From: Thalassobius sp002708925 | GTDB taxonomy: Bacteria; Pseudomonadota; Alphaproteobacteria; Rhodobacterales; Rhodobacteraceae | Length of the DNA stretch: 64,000 bases | NCBI RefSeq assembly: GCF_049803795.1 | Contig: NZ_JBNAGJ010000003.1 | Location: 124,001-188,000 of the forward strand | Direction: 5' to 3' | In this document: positions 26,327 to 34,718 of the stretch, piece after piece | Layout of the letters: each line of letters begins with the position of its first letter | Position numbering within the stretch: the first letter of the stretch is position 1 | Position numbers and translations under genes: made by a program | Notes under the pieces: generated by a model | Told to the model about the DNA's origin: nothing | The model's database searches: none | The model's input: the letters and a program-made list of their open reading frames with translations, nothing else

Positions 26327-26349
26327 GGGGCGGCGACCCCCGCCGCCCC
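26327..26349 (+). terminator. GC hairpin between fmdA and fmdB
   Basis: GGGGCGGCG-ACCCC-CGCCGCCCC forms a perfect 9-bp stem with a 5-base loop in the 52-base gap. There is no T-run. It may stabilise the upstream transcript or reduce fmdB expression. Confidence 0.5.
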
Positions 26350-26371
26350 ATCACGAACAAAGGACATCCCA

Positions 26372-26701
26372 ATGCCCGTCTATGAATACTGGTGCGATGA
26401 TTGCGGCCCGTTTGAATCCCTGGTGCCGATGTCAAAATTCTCGGAACCCTGCGCCTGTCCGGTCTGCGCGCTGCCCGCGCCGCGCGTGATGATGACCGCG
26501 CCCAAACTGTCCGTCATGGATTCAAGCCGCCGCCACGCGCATGAAACCAACGAACGCAGCGCCGACAGTCCGCGCAGATCCGCGCACGGGCCGGGCTGCG
26601 GCTGTTGCGGAGGCGGGGAAAAGAAGAACTCCAAAACGCTGTACCGCCCGGACGGATCCAAGAGCTTCCCCAGCAAACGGCCCTGGATGATCTCGCATTG
26701 A
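26372..26701 (+). CDS. fmdB: FmdB family zinc-ribbon protein
   Basis: The 109-residue product starts MPVYEYWCDDCGPFES and has a CxxC...CxxC zinc ribbon (Cys8, Cys11, then CACPVC), the hallmark of FmdB. It adds a second Cys cluster near residues 75-80 (GCGCCGGG). FmdB was described in Methylophilus as a regulator of the amide genes; biochemical detail is limited. The ATG at 26372 follows AAAGGA. It ends 12 bases from the convergent aspartoacylase-like gene. Confidence 0.88.
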   Translation: MPVYEYWCDDCGPFESLVPMSKFSEPCACPVCALPAPRVMMTAPKLSVMDSSRRHAHETNERSADSPRRSAHGPGCGCCGGGEKKNSKTLYRPDGSKSFPSKRPWMISH

Positions 26702-26713
26702 CGGGGCGCGCCG

Positions 26714-27757
26714 TCAGATGATCTCATCCTCATCGAACATTGGATCGTCCTCCAGCTGGCTTTCCAGATCTTCGACGGCGCCCTCTGCCTCGGACATAGA
26801 TTTGACCCGCCCGATGTGGAAAACCGCATCGCCTTCGTTGACGATGGGCATGACGGCACGCCCCACGATAATCCCCGAGAAAGGCGCAAGAATTTCCGTT
26901 TCCTTCTCGCCGAACGGGTCAGATACGGCGGCCAGCAGATCGCCTTTGCGAACCAGCGCGCCGTCCGCTTTGAAGATACGCAGCAGCCCGCCCATCGGCG
27001 CGCGGACCCATTTGCTGGACGGGCAGAACTGCGGCGATCCCTTGGGCTTTGCGACACCGCGGCGCGCGATCATCCCCTGATGGTTCATCACACGCAGCAC
27101 CCCGGCCACGCCCGCCCGGATGGTGAATTCGTCAAAGCGCAGCCCCTCTCCGCCTTCGAACAGCAGAACGGGTTTGCCGATTTCCTGTGCCGCATGTCGC
27201 AGCGAGCCATCGCGCAGCGGGGATTTCATCACGACAGGCGCGCCGAAGACCTCGGCCAGTTCCTGCATCGCCGTATCATCGGGGGAAATGCGCACCTGAG
27301 GATAATTCGTCCGGTGAATCGCGGCCGAGTGCAGGTCAATCCCGATATCGGCGCGCGCCACCACCTCGGTCAGGAACCGATTGGCCAGCCGCGCCGCCAA
27401 TGAGCCCGTCTCACTGCCCGGAAAACAGCGGTTCAGGTCGCGCCGGTCGGGCAGATAGCGAGAGTGATTGATCAGACCGTAGGCATTCACAATCGGCACC
27501 GCCAGCAACGTGCCTTTCAAGGCTTTCAGCGGCTTCGAGGCCAGCACGCGACGGATGATTTCAACCCCGATCACCTCGTCTCCGTGGATTCCGCCGCTGA
27601 TAAACATCACCGGGCCCGGCGTTTTGCCATGCACCACATGCACCGACATCGAAATCGGCGTGTGATCGGACAAAACGCTGACGGGAATATCCACAGTCCG
27701 GCGGCTTCCCGGCGCAATCTCTGCGCCGGCGATCCGAAAGGGGCTGACCTTTGCCAT
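26714..27757 (-). CDS. Succinylglutamate desuccinylase/aspartoacylase family protein
   Basis: The 347-residue protein belongs to the M14-like AstE/AspA zinc hydrolase family. SGGIHGDEVIG carries the H-x2-E zinc pair and IGIDLHSAAIHRTNYPQVR carries the third zinc ligand region. A C-terminal beta domain (about 260-335) is typical. Family members remove acyl or amino-acid groups. It overlaps the rimK stop by 1 base, so the likely role is removing or trimming a peptide or glutamate added by RimK, which is inference. The acidic tail (EDLESQLEDDPMFDEDE) is notable. Confidence 0.82.
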   Translation of the reverse strand: MAKVSPFRIAGAEIAPGSRRTVDIPVSVLSDHTPISMSVHVVHGKTPGPVMFISGGIHGDEVIGVEIIRRVLASKPLKALKGTLLAVPIVNAYGLINHSRYLPDRRDLNRCFPGSETGSLAARLANRFLTEVVARADIGIDLHSAAIHRTNYPQVRISPDDTAMQELAEVFGAPVVMKSPLRDGSLRHAAQEIGKPVLLFEGGEGLRFDEFTIRAGVAGVLRVMNHQGMIARRGVAKPKGSPQFCPSSKWVRAPMGGLLRIFKADGALVRKGDLLAAVSDPFGEKETEILAPFSGIIVGRAVMPIVNEGDAVFHIGRVKSMSEAEGAVEDLESQLEDDPMFDEDEII

Positions 27758-28662
27758 CAGCCGCGCCCTTTCGTGCGGGTTGTGCCCTTTGCATAGTTCT
27801 TTTCCAGGAACTCGATCATCTTGCCCGCGATGTCCAGCCCGGTGGCTTTTTCCACGCCTTCCAGACCGGGCGAAGAGTTCACCTCCATGATGACGGGGCC
27901 GTGGTTGGCGCGCAGCATGTCCACGCCGCAGGCATTCAGACCCATCGACTTGGCCGCGCGCACGGCGGTGGCGCGTTCTTCGGCGCTGAGCTTGACCACC
28001 TGGGCCGAGCCGCCACGATGCAGGTTCGAACGGAATTCGCCCTCGGCGCCGGTGCGTTTCATCGCCGCGATCACCTTACCGCCCACGACGATGGCGCGGA
28101 TGTCGGTGCCGCCGGCCTCTTTGATGAATTCCTGGATCAGGATGTTGGTGTTGGTGGCGCGGAAGGCCTCGAATACCGATTTGGCCGAACGGTTGGTATC
28201 GGCCAGCACGACGCCCAGACCCTGGGTGCCCTCCAGCAGTTTGATCACCAGCGGCGCGTCCCCGGCCAGTTTCAGCACCTCTTCGGTCTGTTTGGCATCA
28301 TGGGCGAAGGTGGTGACCGGCAGGCCGATCCCGTCGCGCGCCATCAGCTGCATCGAGCGCAGCTTATCGCGCGAGCGCCCGATGGCGACGCTTTCGTTCA
28401 GCGGGTAGACGCCCATCATTTCGAACTGGCGCAGCACGGCGGTGCCGTAAAATGTGACCGAGGCCCCGATCCGCGGGATCACCGCATCATAGCCCTTCAG
28501 CTTTTCGCCGTTGTAATAGACTTCGGGGCGGCGCGAGGCGATGTTCATATAGCAGCGCAGCGTGTCGATGATATGCAGCTCGTGGCCGCGTTCTTCGGCG
28601 GCTTCTTTCAGCCGCTGGTGCGAGTAGAGTTTGGCGTTCCGGGCCAGCATCGCGATTTTCAT
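27757..28662 (-). CDS. rimK: RimK, ribosomal protein S6 glutamate ligase
   Basis: The 301-residue ATP-grasp ligase starts MKIAMLARNAKLYSHQRL and contains the ATP-grasp core (PLVIKLLEGTQGLGVVLAD, DIRAIVVGGKVIAAMKR, VIMEVNSSPGLEG). Length and motifs match RimK, which adds glutamates to the C-terminus of ribosomal protein S6. The start overlaps the rimB-like stop by ATGA, and the gene is coupled to both neighbours. The C-terminal KGTTRTKGRG tail is basic. Confidence 0.9.
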   Translation of the reverse strand: MKIAMLARNAKLYSHQRLKEAAEERGHELHIIDTLRCYMNIASRRPEVYYNGEKLKGYDAVIPRIGASVTFYGTAVLRQFEMMGVYPLNESVAIGRSRDKLRSMQLMARDGIGLPVTTFAHDAKQTEEVLKLAGDAPLVIKLLEGTQGLGVVLADTNRSAKSVFEAFRATNTNILIQEFIKEAGGTDIRAIVVGGKVIAAMKRTGAEGEFRSNLHRGGSAQVVKLSAEERATAVRAAKSMGLNACGVDMLRANHGPVIMEVNSSPGLEGVEKATGLDIAGKMIEFLEKNYAKGTTRTKGRG

Positions 28663-29159
28663 GTGGGTTCCTCTTCTCTTGAATAGGGGGGCCTCTTTGA
28701 GACCAGGAATGTCTTTCGGGTGTGGACGGCGACGGCGTGGTTTTTCAGCGCCGCGCGTCCGATGATCATCGGAAAGCTCATGTTTGTTCTGTCCGCCAGC
28801 GAGACGTCGATCATCCAGAGGCGCTTGCCGAACCGGGCCTTGGTTTTGACCACCAGCCGTTCCTCGGGGATGCCGCTGGTGTTTTTGATTTCACGGACAT
28901 GAACCACCGGGGCCTCGACCGAGCGAAAGCCGACATGAGGATTGTCCCAGTCCGGCAGGGTCTGAAACCGCACCCATTCCACGCCATCCTTGTCGAACAG
29001 TTCGATGTTTTCGGCATGGATCGCCGAGGTGCGCGCGCCGGTGTCCAGCTTGGCCTTGACCTGATCCAGCCCCAGCTGAGGCAGACCGATATATTCCATC
29101 CAGCCAAACAGGGCCACCGCGTGTTCCTGAGCGGGTTTGGGGGGGGCGGGGGGCGTCAT
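28659..29159 (-). CDS. Retropepsin-like aspartic protease, RimB-like
   Basis: This 166-residue protein belongs to the retropepsin-like family often annotated as ATP-dependent zinc protease. The catalytic motif is KAKLDTGARTSAIHA (Asp-Thr-Gly-Ala), followed by MSFPMIIGRAAL. In Pseudomonas, RimB is such a protease, encoded beside rimK, and it removes glutamates from S6. The ATG at 29159 forms a TGATG junction with the mgtE stop; an ATG at 29171 is an alternative start adding four residues. It sits between mgtE and rimK in the same operon. Confidence 0.82.
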   Translation of the reverse strand: MTPPAPPKPAQEHAVALFGWMEYIGLPQLGLDQVKAKLDTGARTSAIHAENIELFDKDGVEWVRFQTLPDWDNPHVGFRSVEAPVVHVREIKNTSGIPEERLVVKTKARFGKRLWMIDVSLADRTNMSFPMIIGRAALKNHAVAVHTRKTFLVSKRPPYSREEEPT

Positions 29160-30529
29160 CAGATCAGCCATGGCATCATCAGGGTTGCAAAACTCAGCAC
29201 GAAGAAGAAGCCGGCCATATCGGTGACCGTCGTCAGCAGCGGGCCGCTGGCGGCGGCCGGATCCTGGCCGAACCGTTTCAGCAACAGCGGGACAACCCCG
29301 CCGATTGACACCGCCAGCATGGTGTTCAGCGCCAGCGCGGCGCCAATCACAAGGCCCAGGGCGGGGTTGCCCTTCCAGATCCAGGCGACAACGCCGATCA
29401 GCACCCCCAGCGCGATGCCGTTGATGACGCCGACCGAGATTTCCTTGAGCCACACGCGGAAGGCATCCATGGGACGCACAAGGCCCAGGCTAAGCTCGCG
29501 CATGGTGACGCCGACCGCCTGATTGCCCGAACAGCCTGACATATCCGACACCATCGGCAGGAAAACAGCCAGCGCGATGACAGCGGCCAGGGTGTCCTCG
29601 TAGGCGGAGATCACGCTGGCCGCGACGATATTCAGCACGATATTCGCGGACAGCCAGGCCAGCCGACGGCGCGAGCGCAGCCAGGTCGGCATCGAGCGCA
29701 GCTCGTCCCCCACCACACCCTGACGTTTCAGGCTTTCGCTTTCGCTGCGTTCCAGAACGGCCTCGGCCACGGCAGAGCGTGACACCACCCCCACCAGCAG
29801 GCCATCGGCATCGACCACCGGAATGCCAAGAAACGGGTATTCGTCGAAAATGTCCTCAAGCTGCGCCAGCGGCATGTCCACGGGCACCGTCATCGGCGCG
29901 ACCATGATCTCCGTCAGATGGGCGCTGCGCTTGGCCGTCAGCAGCCCACGCAGCGAGACCACGCCAATCGGCTGTCCGGTTTCGTTCACGATATAGGGGT
30001 GCTGGCCGCGATAGCGCTCGAAATCGTCATCCTCCGAGGCCAGCGCGCGCAGCACCTTACCAACGGTATCCCTGTCCGAGAACTGAAACACCTCGGCCAT
30101 CATCAGGCCGCCGGCGGTGTCATCCTCGTAGGCCGCCAGACGGCGGACATCGGCGGCCTCTTCGGCGTCCATTTCGGACAGCACGGCCTCGGCGTCTTCG
30201 GCGTCCATTTCGCCGATAACGTCCGCCTGCACGTCCGAATCCAGTTCCTCCAGAATTTCCGCCGCGCGTTCGGGCTCCAGCCGTTCGACCAGCTCGGCCG
30301 CCATCTCGCCCGGCGCTTCTTCGATCAGCTCGGCCGCCAGCTCGGCCGGAACCAGCGCCAGCACGTTGTCGCGCTCGTCCGGCGAGAGCGTCAGCAGCTC
30401 GCGCAGCGCTTCGCTGTAGGGCAGGGGATCCAGCAGCGCGGAAATGCGCGCGGCATCACCCGCGGCGATCGCCGTGCGCAGCTCGAGCCCGATTTCGGGG
30501 GTCTGATTTTTGTTGTCGAGGTCTAACAT
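29159..30529 (-). CDS. mgtE: Magnesium transporter MgtE
   Basis: The 456-residue protein has the MgtE layout. A long acidic N-domain superhelix covers about 1-135, rich in Glu/Asp-Ala repeats. Two CBS domains span about 140-260. Five TM segments cover about 290-456, with the pore region LPMVSDMSGCSGNQAVGVTMREL. MgtE channels admit Mg2+ and close when cytoplasmic Mg2+ binds the acidic domains. AAGGGTG precedes the ATG. It is first in an operon with rimB-like, rimK and an aspartoacylase-like gene, and it diverges from a 90-residue hypothetical gene across a palindromic promoter region. Confidence 0.93.
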   Translation of the reverse strand: MLDLDNKNQTPEIGLELRTAIAAGDAARISALLDPLPYSEALRELLTLSPDERDNVLALVPAELAAELIEEAPGEMAAELVERLEPERAAEILEELDSDVQADVIGEMDAEDAEAVLSEMDAEEAADVRRLAAYEDDTAGGLMMAEVFQFSDRDTVGKVLRALASEDDDFERYRGQHPYIVNETGQPIGVVSLRGLLTAKRSAHLTEIMVAPMTVPVDMPLAQLEDIFDEYPFLGIPVVDADGLLVGVVSRSAVAEAVLERSESESLKRQGVVGDELRSMPTWLRSRRRLAWLSANIVLNIVAASVISAYEDTLAAVIALAVFLPMVSDMSGCSGNQAVGVTMRELSLGLVRPMDAFRVWLKEISVGVINGIALGVLIGVVAWIWKGNPALGLVIGAALALNTMLAVSIGGVVPLLLKRFGQDPAAASGPLLTTVTDMAGFFFVLSFATLMMPWLI

Positions 30530-30545
30530 GCGTCACCCTTTTTTC

Positions 30546-30579
30546 TTGACGCTCTCTATATGGACAAATTATATTTGTC
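30546..30579 (+). promoter_or_regulatory. Promoter with overlapping palindromic operator
   Basis: TTGACG (30546-30551), a 17-base spacer and TTATAT (30569-30574) make a good promoter for the gene at 30609. The palindrome GACAAA-TTATA-TTTGTC at 30563-30579 covers the -10 and is flanked by CTATA/TATAG arms. On the other strand TAGACA near 30582-30577 could serve as a -35 for mgtE. A repressor bound here could control both genes. Confidence 0.6.
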
Positions 30580-30608
30580 TATAGGTAAAAAATTATCTGG
30601 AATATAGA

Positions 30609-30881
30609 ATGCAATATGACGACGTAGCCCAGCGGCTCCAGCAGCTTTATGCCGAAGCTTTCGGTGGAAAGGCCTCGGGGCGTTTCAGGATTCCCGAAAA
30701 GCTGTTGAAAGAGATGATGGGGCGCCGGCGGCTTTATTCGGAGGATCGCACGGCGATTGCCCGCGCCCTGTTCGAGCGCGGCTATGTGCTGATCGACATG
30801 GACAGCTTTTTTGTGGTGATGAGCGCCAACTCATTCGTGAATTACCGGCGGGTCGGCAAAGAGGCGCTGGAAACCGGGTAG
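30609..30881 (+). CDS. Small conserved-looking hypothetical protein
   Basis: A 90-residue protein starts MQYDDVAQRLQQLYAEAFGG. It has no signal peptide or TM segment and is predicted helical, with a Lys/Arg-rich centre (LLKEMMGRRRLYSEDR) that could contact nucleic acid. A well-formed promoter lies about 30 bases upstream, which supports expression. The ribosome site is weak. I do not recognise the family. It shares an operator-bearing spacer with mgtE, so it may be co-regulated with magnesium uptake. Confidence 0.6.
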   Translation: MQYDDVAQRLQQLYAEAFGGKASGRFRIPEKLLKEMMGRRRLYSEDRTAIARALFERGYVLIDMDSFFVVMSANSFVNYRRVGKEALETG

Positions 30882-30907
30882 GCGGCGCAGGTCCGCGCCA
30901 GAGCCCG

Positions 30908-31489
30908 TCAGAATGTCGGCGGCGTCAGGGCGCTGACCACGATGCAGCGCTCGGGGCCGATGTTGCGGAAACGGTGCGGCTTGGTGCTGTCGAACTGATA
31001 GGCATCGCCCGCGCGCAGGATTTCCGTGCGCCCATCGACCTCCAGCAGCAGTTCGCCTTCGATGACATAGCCGCCTTCCTCGCCCTCGTGGCCATAGGGT
31101 TCGGGGCCGGTGTCCGCGCCGGTCTCGTAGACCTCATAGAGCATCATCAGGCTGGTGTCCTTGGCCGGGCCCAGCCGTTTGAACGAGAGCGCTTTCATGC
31201 CCTCGCCCGTGGTGCCGTCGAACAGGGTCTCGGGGGTGATTTCGGTGAATTCATCGCTGCGGAACCAGAATTTATCGGTCCGGTCGGGGTTGTCCTCGAA
31301 GAACTCCGACAAGGTCAGATCCAGCACGTTCAGGATTTTCTTGAGCGAGGACACCGAGGGGCTGGTCTTGTTCGCCTCAATCAGCGAGATCATACCGTTC
31401 GTCACCCCGGCCCGCGCGGCAACCTCGCGCTGGGTCAGGTTGTTTGCCTTGCGAACGGCCTTCAGTCGCGATCCTACGTCAAAATCCAT
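30908..31489 (-). CDS. XRE-cupin transcriptional regulator, PuuR-like
   Basis: The 193-residue regulator has an N-terminal XRE HTH (LKAVRKANNLTQREVAARAG, residues about 9-60) and a C-terminal cupin (about 110-188, with YGHEGEEGGYVIEGELLLEV and the HRFRNIG end). This is the layout of PuuR and related repressors of polyamine and GABA genes. It diverges from gabT across a 330-base spacer and is the likely regulator of the gab genes. A polyamine or GABA-like inducer binding the cupin is inferred. Confidence 0.87.
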   Translation of the reverse strand: MDFDVGSRLKAVRKANNLTQREVAARAGVTNGMISLIEANKTSPSVSSLKKILNVLDLTLSEFFEDNPDRTDKFWFRSDEFTEITPETLFDGTTGEGMKALSFKRLGPAKDTSLMMLYEVYETGADTGPEPYGHEGEEGGYVIEGELLLEVDGRTEILRAGDAYQFDSTKPHRFRNIGPERCIVVSALTPPTF

Positions 31490-31819
31490 GTGTCATCACA
31501 GTGTTGTTTCAACGCCCTGTTTTATCGGCGTGTTTAAAATAACGCAACCGCAGGCCCTAAGGGGGTGGAACTGCGACCGTGTGGAAAAATGGCAAAATAC
31601 TTAACGGGTGGCGCGGGTTTCTGCGTATTTATTAGACGTTCGGATGCCGTATTTTCACGGATAATCCGGGGGTGTTTCCCTTAAATACAGGGGAAATCAT
31701 GGCATGACAGGGTGTTTTGCGAATTTTCTGATTTGACAAGGATGTAGTTGCAGTAAATTAAACACATGATAGCCTCCGGTCAAAATAATCACTGGCTCAG
31801 GCCCCAGAAAGGAATCACA
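31490..31819. promoter_or_regulatory. 330-base spacer between the XRE-cupin gene and gabT
   Basis: No convincing open reading frame is present. An inverted repeat TTTCCC-N10-GGGAAA lies at 31675-31696. A TTGACA at 31733-31738 is followed by an A/T-rich AATTAA at 31756-31761 (spacing 17), a plausible gabT promoter. The rest shows no further structure I can support. The length leaves room for a small RNA or leader, but nothing specific indicates one. Confidence 0.45.
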
Positions 31820-33097
31820 ATGCTGAATACCGAAATTTCCGCTCGTCGCGACAATGCGATCTCGCGTGGGGTTGGGATGCAAACCCAGATCTACGCCAAG
31901 ACTGCCAAAAACGCCGAAGTCTGGGACGTCGAGGGCACCCGGTATATTGATTTTGCCGCCGGGATTGCGGTGGTGAACACCGGGCACTGCCACCCCAAGG
32001 TCATGGCCGCCGTGCAAGAGCAGCTGGGCAATTTCACCCACACGTGCCACCAGGTTCTGCCCTATGAAAACTATGTGCGCCTGGCCGAGCGTCTGAATGA
32101 AAAAGTCCCCGGTGATTTCGCCAAGAAAACCGCCTTTGTCACCACCGGCGCCGAGGCGGTGGAAAATGCGATCAAGGTCGCCCGGATCGCAACGAACCGT
32201 CCGGCGATCATCGCCTTTGGCGGTGCGTTTCATGGCCGTACTTTCATGGGCATGTCGCTGACCGGCAAGGTCGCGCCCTATAAAAAAGGCTTCGGTGCGA
32301 TGATGCCCGATGTCTATCACGTGCCCTTCCCGATTGATCTGCATGGCAGCTCGACCGAGGATGCTCTGGGCGCCATTCAGAAACTGTTCAAGGCCGATCT
32401 GGATCCGCAGCGCGTGGCGGCCATCATCATCGAACCCGTGCAGGGCGAGGGCGGCTTCTATCCCGCTCCGGCCGAGCTGATGCGCGGGCTGCGCGCATTG
32501 TGCGATGAGCACGGCATCCTGATGATCGCCGATGAGGTTCAGACCGGCTTTGCCCGGACCGGCACCCTGTTCGCGATGGACGCCTATGACGTGGCCGCCG
32601 ACATCACCACCATGGCCAAGGGTCTGGCGGGCGGTCTGCCTCTGGCTGCGGTCACGGGCCGGGCCGAGCTGATGGACGCAGCCCATCCGGGCGGTCTGGG
32701 CGGCACCTATGGGGGGAACCCGCTGGGGATCGCGGCCTCGAATGCGGTGCTGGATGTCATCGAAGAAGAAGACCTGTGCGCCCGCGCAAACGAGCTGGGC
32801 TCGCGTCTGAAACAGCGCCTGGAATCGATCCGCGAACGCACCCCCGAGATCGTCGATATCCGTGGCCCCGGTTTCATGATCGCGGCTGAGTTCAACACTG
32901 CGGACGGTTCGGCCCCGAACCCTGACATGGCCAATGCCATCCGCGCCGAGGCCCTGACCCGTGGCCTGATCCTGCTGACCTGCGGTGTCTATGGCAATGT
33001 CATCCGTTTCCTGGCGCCGCTGACGATCGAAGACGCGATCATGGCCGAAGCAATGGACATCCTTGAGGCGTCGATCGACGCCGTGAAAAACGCGTAA
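31820..33097 (+). CDS. gabT: 4-aminobutyrate aminotransferase
   Basis: The 425-residue class III PLP-dependent aminotransferase contains the FVTTGAEAVENAIKVAR PLP-phosphate region, IIIEPVQGEGGF, LMIADEVQTGFARTG and the PLP lysine Lys267 in TTMAKGLAGG. It converts GABA and 2-oxoglutarate to succinate semialdehyde and glutamate. I chose the ATG at 31820, after AAAGGA; the open frame upstream has no ribosome site. gabD follows after 9 bases, giving the full GABA-to-succinate route. Confidence 0.92.
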   Translation: MLNTEISARRDNAISRGVGMQTQIYAKTAKNAEVWDVEGTRYIDFAAGIAVVNTGHCHPKVMAAVQEQLGNFTHTCHQVLPYENYVRLAERLNEKVPGDFAKKTAFVTTGAEAVENAIKVARIATNRPAIIAFGGAFHGRTFMGMSLTGKVAPYKKGFGAMMPDVYHVPFPIDLHGSSTEDALGAIQKLFKADLDPQRVAAIIIEPVQGEGGFYPAPAELMRGLRALCDEHGILMIADEVQTGFARTGTLFAMDAYDVAADITTMAKGLAGGLPLAAVTGRAELMDAAHPGGLGGTYGGNPLGIAASNAVLDVIEEEDLCARANELGSRLKQRLESIRERTPEIVDIRGPGFMIAAEFNTADGSAPNPDMANAIRAEALTRGLILLTCGVYGNVIRFLAPLTIEDAIMAEAMDILEASIDAVKNA

Positions 33098-33106
33098 GGT
33101 GGGCCG

Positions 33107-34564
33107 ATGACTCTGAAACTCAAGGATCCGTCGCTGCTGGAAACCCGCGGCTATGTGAATGGTGTGTGGCTGGAGACGGAACAGACGTTTCCGGTGCACA
33201 ATCCCTCGACCGGCGCGCTGATCGCCAACGTGTCCGACATCAGCATTGCCGGCACCTCTGACGCGATTGACGCCGCCTATGCCGCCAAGGCCGAGTGGGC
33301 TGCGCTGACCGGCAAAGAACGCGGAACGATCTTGCGTAAATGGTATGATCTGATGGTGGAAAACGCCGACGATCTGGCCACCATCCTGACCGCCGAAATG
33401 GGCAAACCCTGGCCCGAGGCACGGGGCGAGATTCTGTATGGGGCCTCGTTCATCGAATGGTTCGCCGAAGAGGCCAAGCGCATCTACGGTGACGTGATCC
33501 CCGGCCATCAGCGCGACAAACGCATCGTGGTGCTGAAACAGCCCGTGGGGGTTGTCGGCTCGATCACGCCGTGGAACTTCCCCAATGCGATGATCGCGCG
33601 CAAGGTGGCTCCGGCGCTGGCCGTGGGGTGCACCTTTGTGGCGCGCCCGGCGGAACTGACGCCGCTATCCGCGCTGGCCATGGCGGTTCTGGGCGAACGG
33701 GCGGGCATTCCGGCAGGGGTGTTCAACGTGATCCCGTCCTCGGACAGCGCGGGCGTGGGCCAGGAACTGTGCGCTAACGATAAGGTCGCCAAGATCACCT
33801 TTACCGGCTCGACCCGTGTGGGCAAAATCTTGATGAGCCAGTGCTCTGACACCATCAAGAAAATGTCGCTGGAGCTGGGCGGCAATGCCCCCTTCATCGT
33901 TTTCGATGACGCCGATCTGGATGCCGCCGTCGAGGGCGCGATGATCGCCAAATATCGCAACAACGGCCAGACATGTGTCTGCGCGAACCGGATTTACGTG
34001 CAGGAAGGTGTCTATGACGCCTTTGCCGAAAAACTGGCTGCGGCAACCCAATCGCTGACCATTGGCGATGGCTTTGCCGAGGGCGTGACCACCGGGCCTT
34101 TGATCAATGCGGCCGCGCTGGACAAGGTTCAAAGCCACATTGCCGACGCGCTGGACAAAGGCGCCAAGCTGGCCATGGGCGGCGCGCCTTCTGAACTGGG
34201 CGGGACGTTCTTTCAGCCCACCGTGCTGACCGGCGTCACCCCTCAGATGGCCGTCGCGAAAGAGGAAACCTTTGGCCCTGTCGCGCCGCTGTTCAAGTTC
34301 AGCGACGAATCCGAAGTGATCGCCATGGCCAATGACAGTGAATTCGGGCTGGCCTCGTATTTCTACAGCAACGATCTGGCGCGCGTCTGGCGCGTGGCCG
34401 AGGCGCTGGAATCGGGCATGGTGGGGATCAACACCGGCCTGATCTCGACCGAGGTCGCGCCCTTTGGCGGGATCAAGCAATCGGGTCTGGGACGCGAAGG
34501 CTCGAAATACGGGACCGAGGATTTCCTGGAAATCAAATACCTGTGTTTGGGCGGTATCCAATAA
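33107..34564 (+). CDS. gabD: Succinate-semialdehyde dehydrogenase
   Basis: The 485-residue NAD(P)-dependent aldehyde dehydrogenase has the cofactor-site GSITPWNFPNAMIARK, the catalytic Glu in LELGGNAPFIVFDDAD, the catalytic Cys in NNGQTCVCANR (around residue 287) and the C-terminal GLGREGSKYGTEDFLEIKYL typical of GabD. It oxidises succinate semialdehyde to succinate. It is co-transcribed with gabT and followed by a strong terminator. Confidence 0.92.
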   Translation: MTLKLKDPSLLETRGYVNGVWLETEQTFPVHNPSTGALIANVSDISIAGTSDAIDAAYAAKAEWAALTGKERGTILRKWYDLMVENADDLATILTAEMGKPWPEARGEILYGASFIEWFAEEAKRIYGDVIPGHQRDKRIVVLKQPVGVVGSITPWNFPNAMIARKVAPALAVGCTFVARPAELTPLSALAMAVLGERAGIPAGVFNVIPSSDSAGVGQELCANDKVAKITFTGSTRVGKILMSQCSDTIKKMSLELGGNAPFIVFDDADLDAAVEGAMIAKYRNNGQTCVCANRIYVQEGVYDAFAEKLAAATQSLTIGDGFAEGVTTGPLINAAALDKVQSHIADALDKGAKLAMGGAPSELGGTFFQPTVLTGVTPQMAVAKEETFGPVAPLFKFSDESEVIAMANDSEFGLASYFYSNDLARVWRVAEALESGMVGINTGLISTEVAPFGGIKQSGLGREGSKYGTEDFLEIKYLCLGGIQ

Positions 34565-34573
34565 CCGCTCACA

Positions 34574-34617
34574 TGCCCGCGCCGTTTTCTAACCCCTTGG
34601 CGGCGCGGGCATATTTT
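34574..34617 (+). terminator. Terminator after gabD
   Basis: TGCCCGCGCCG (34574-34584) and CGGCGCGGGCA (34601-34611) form a perfect 11-bp stem with a 16-base loop, followed by TATTTT. It ends the gabTD operon. Confidence 0.75.
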
Positions 34618-34718
34618 CAGCAGCTCTGCGGCCACGCCCAGCCCAGAGCGCCTCAAGGTGTTGCCTTGCGGGCAAACTGTGCCATAGCTGGGGCAGACAA
34701 GATGACCGGGGGGCGGAC

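Noticed and set aside
31490..31819. A small RNA or riboswitch in the gab spacer
   Set aside because: No stable structure, terminator or known riboswitch pattern could be made out by eye.
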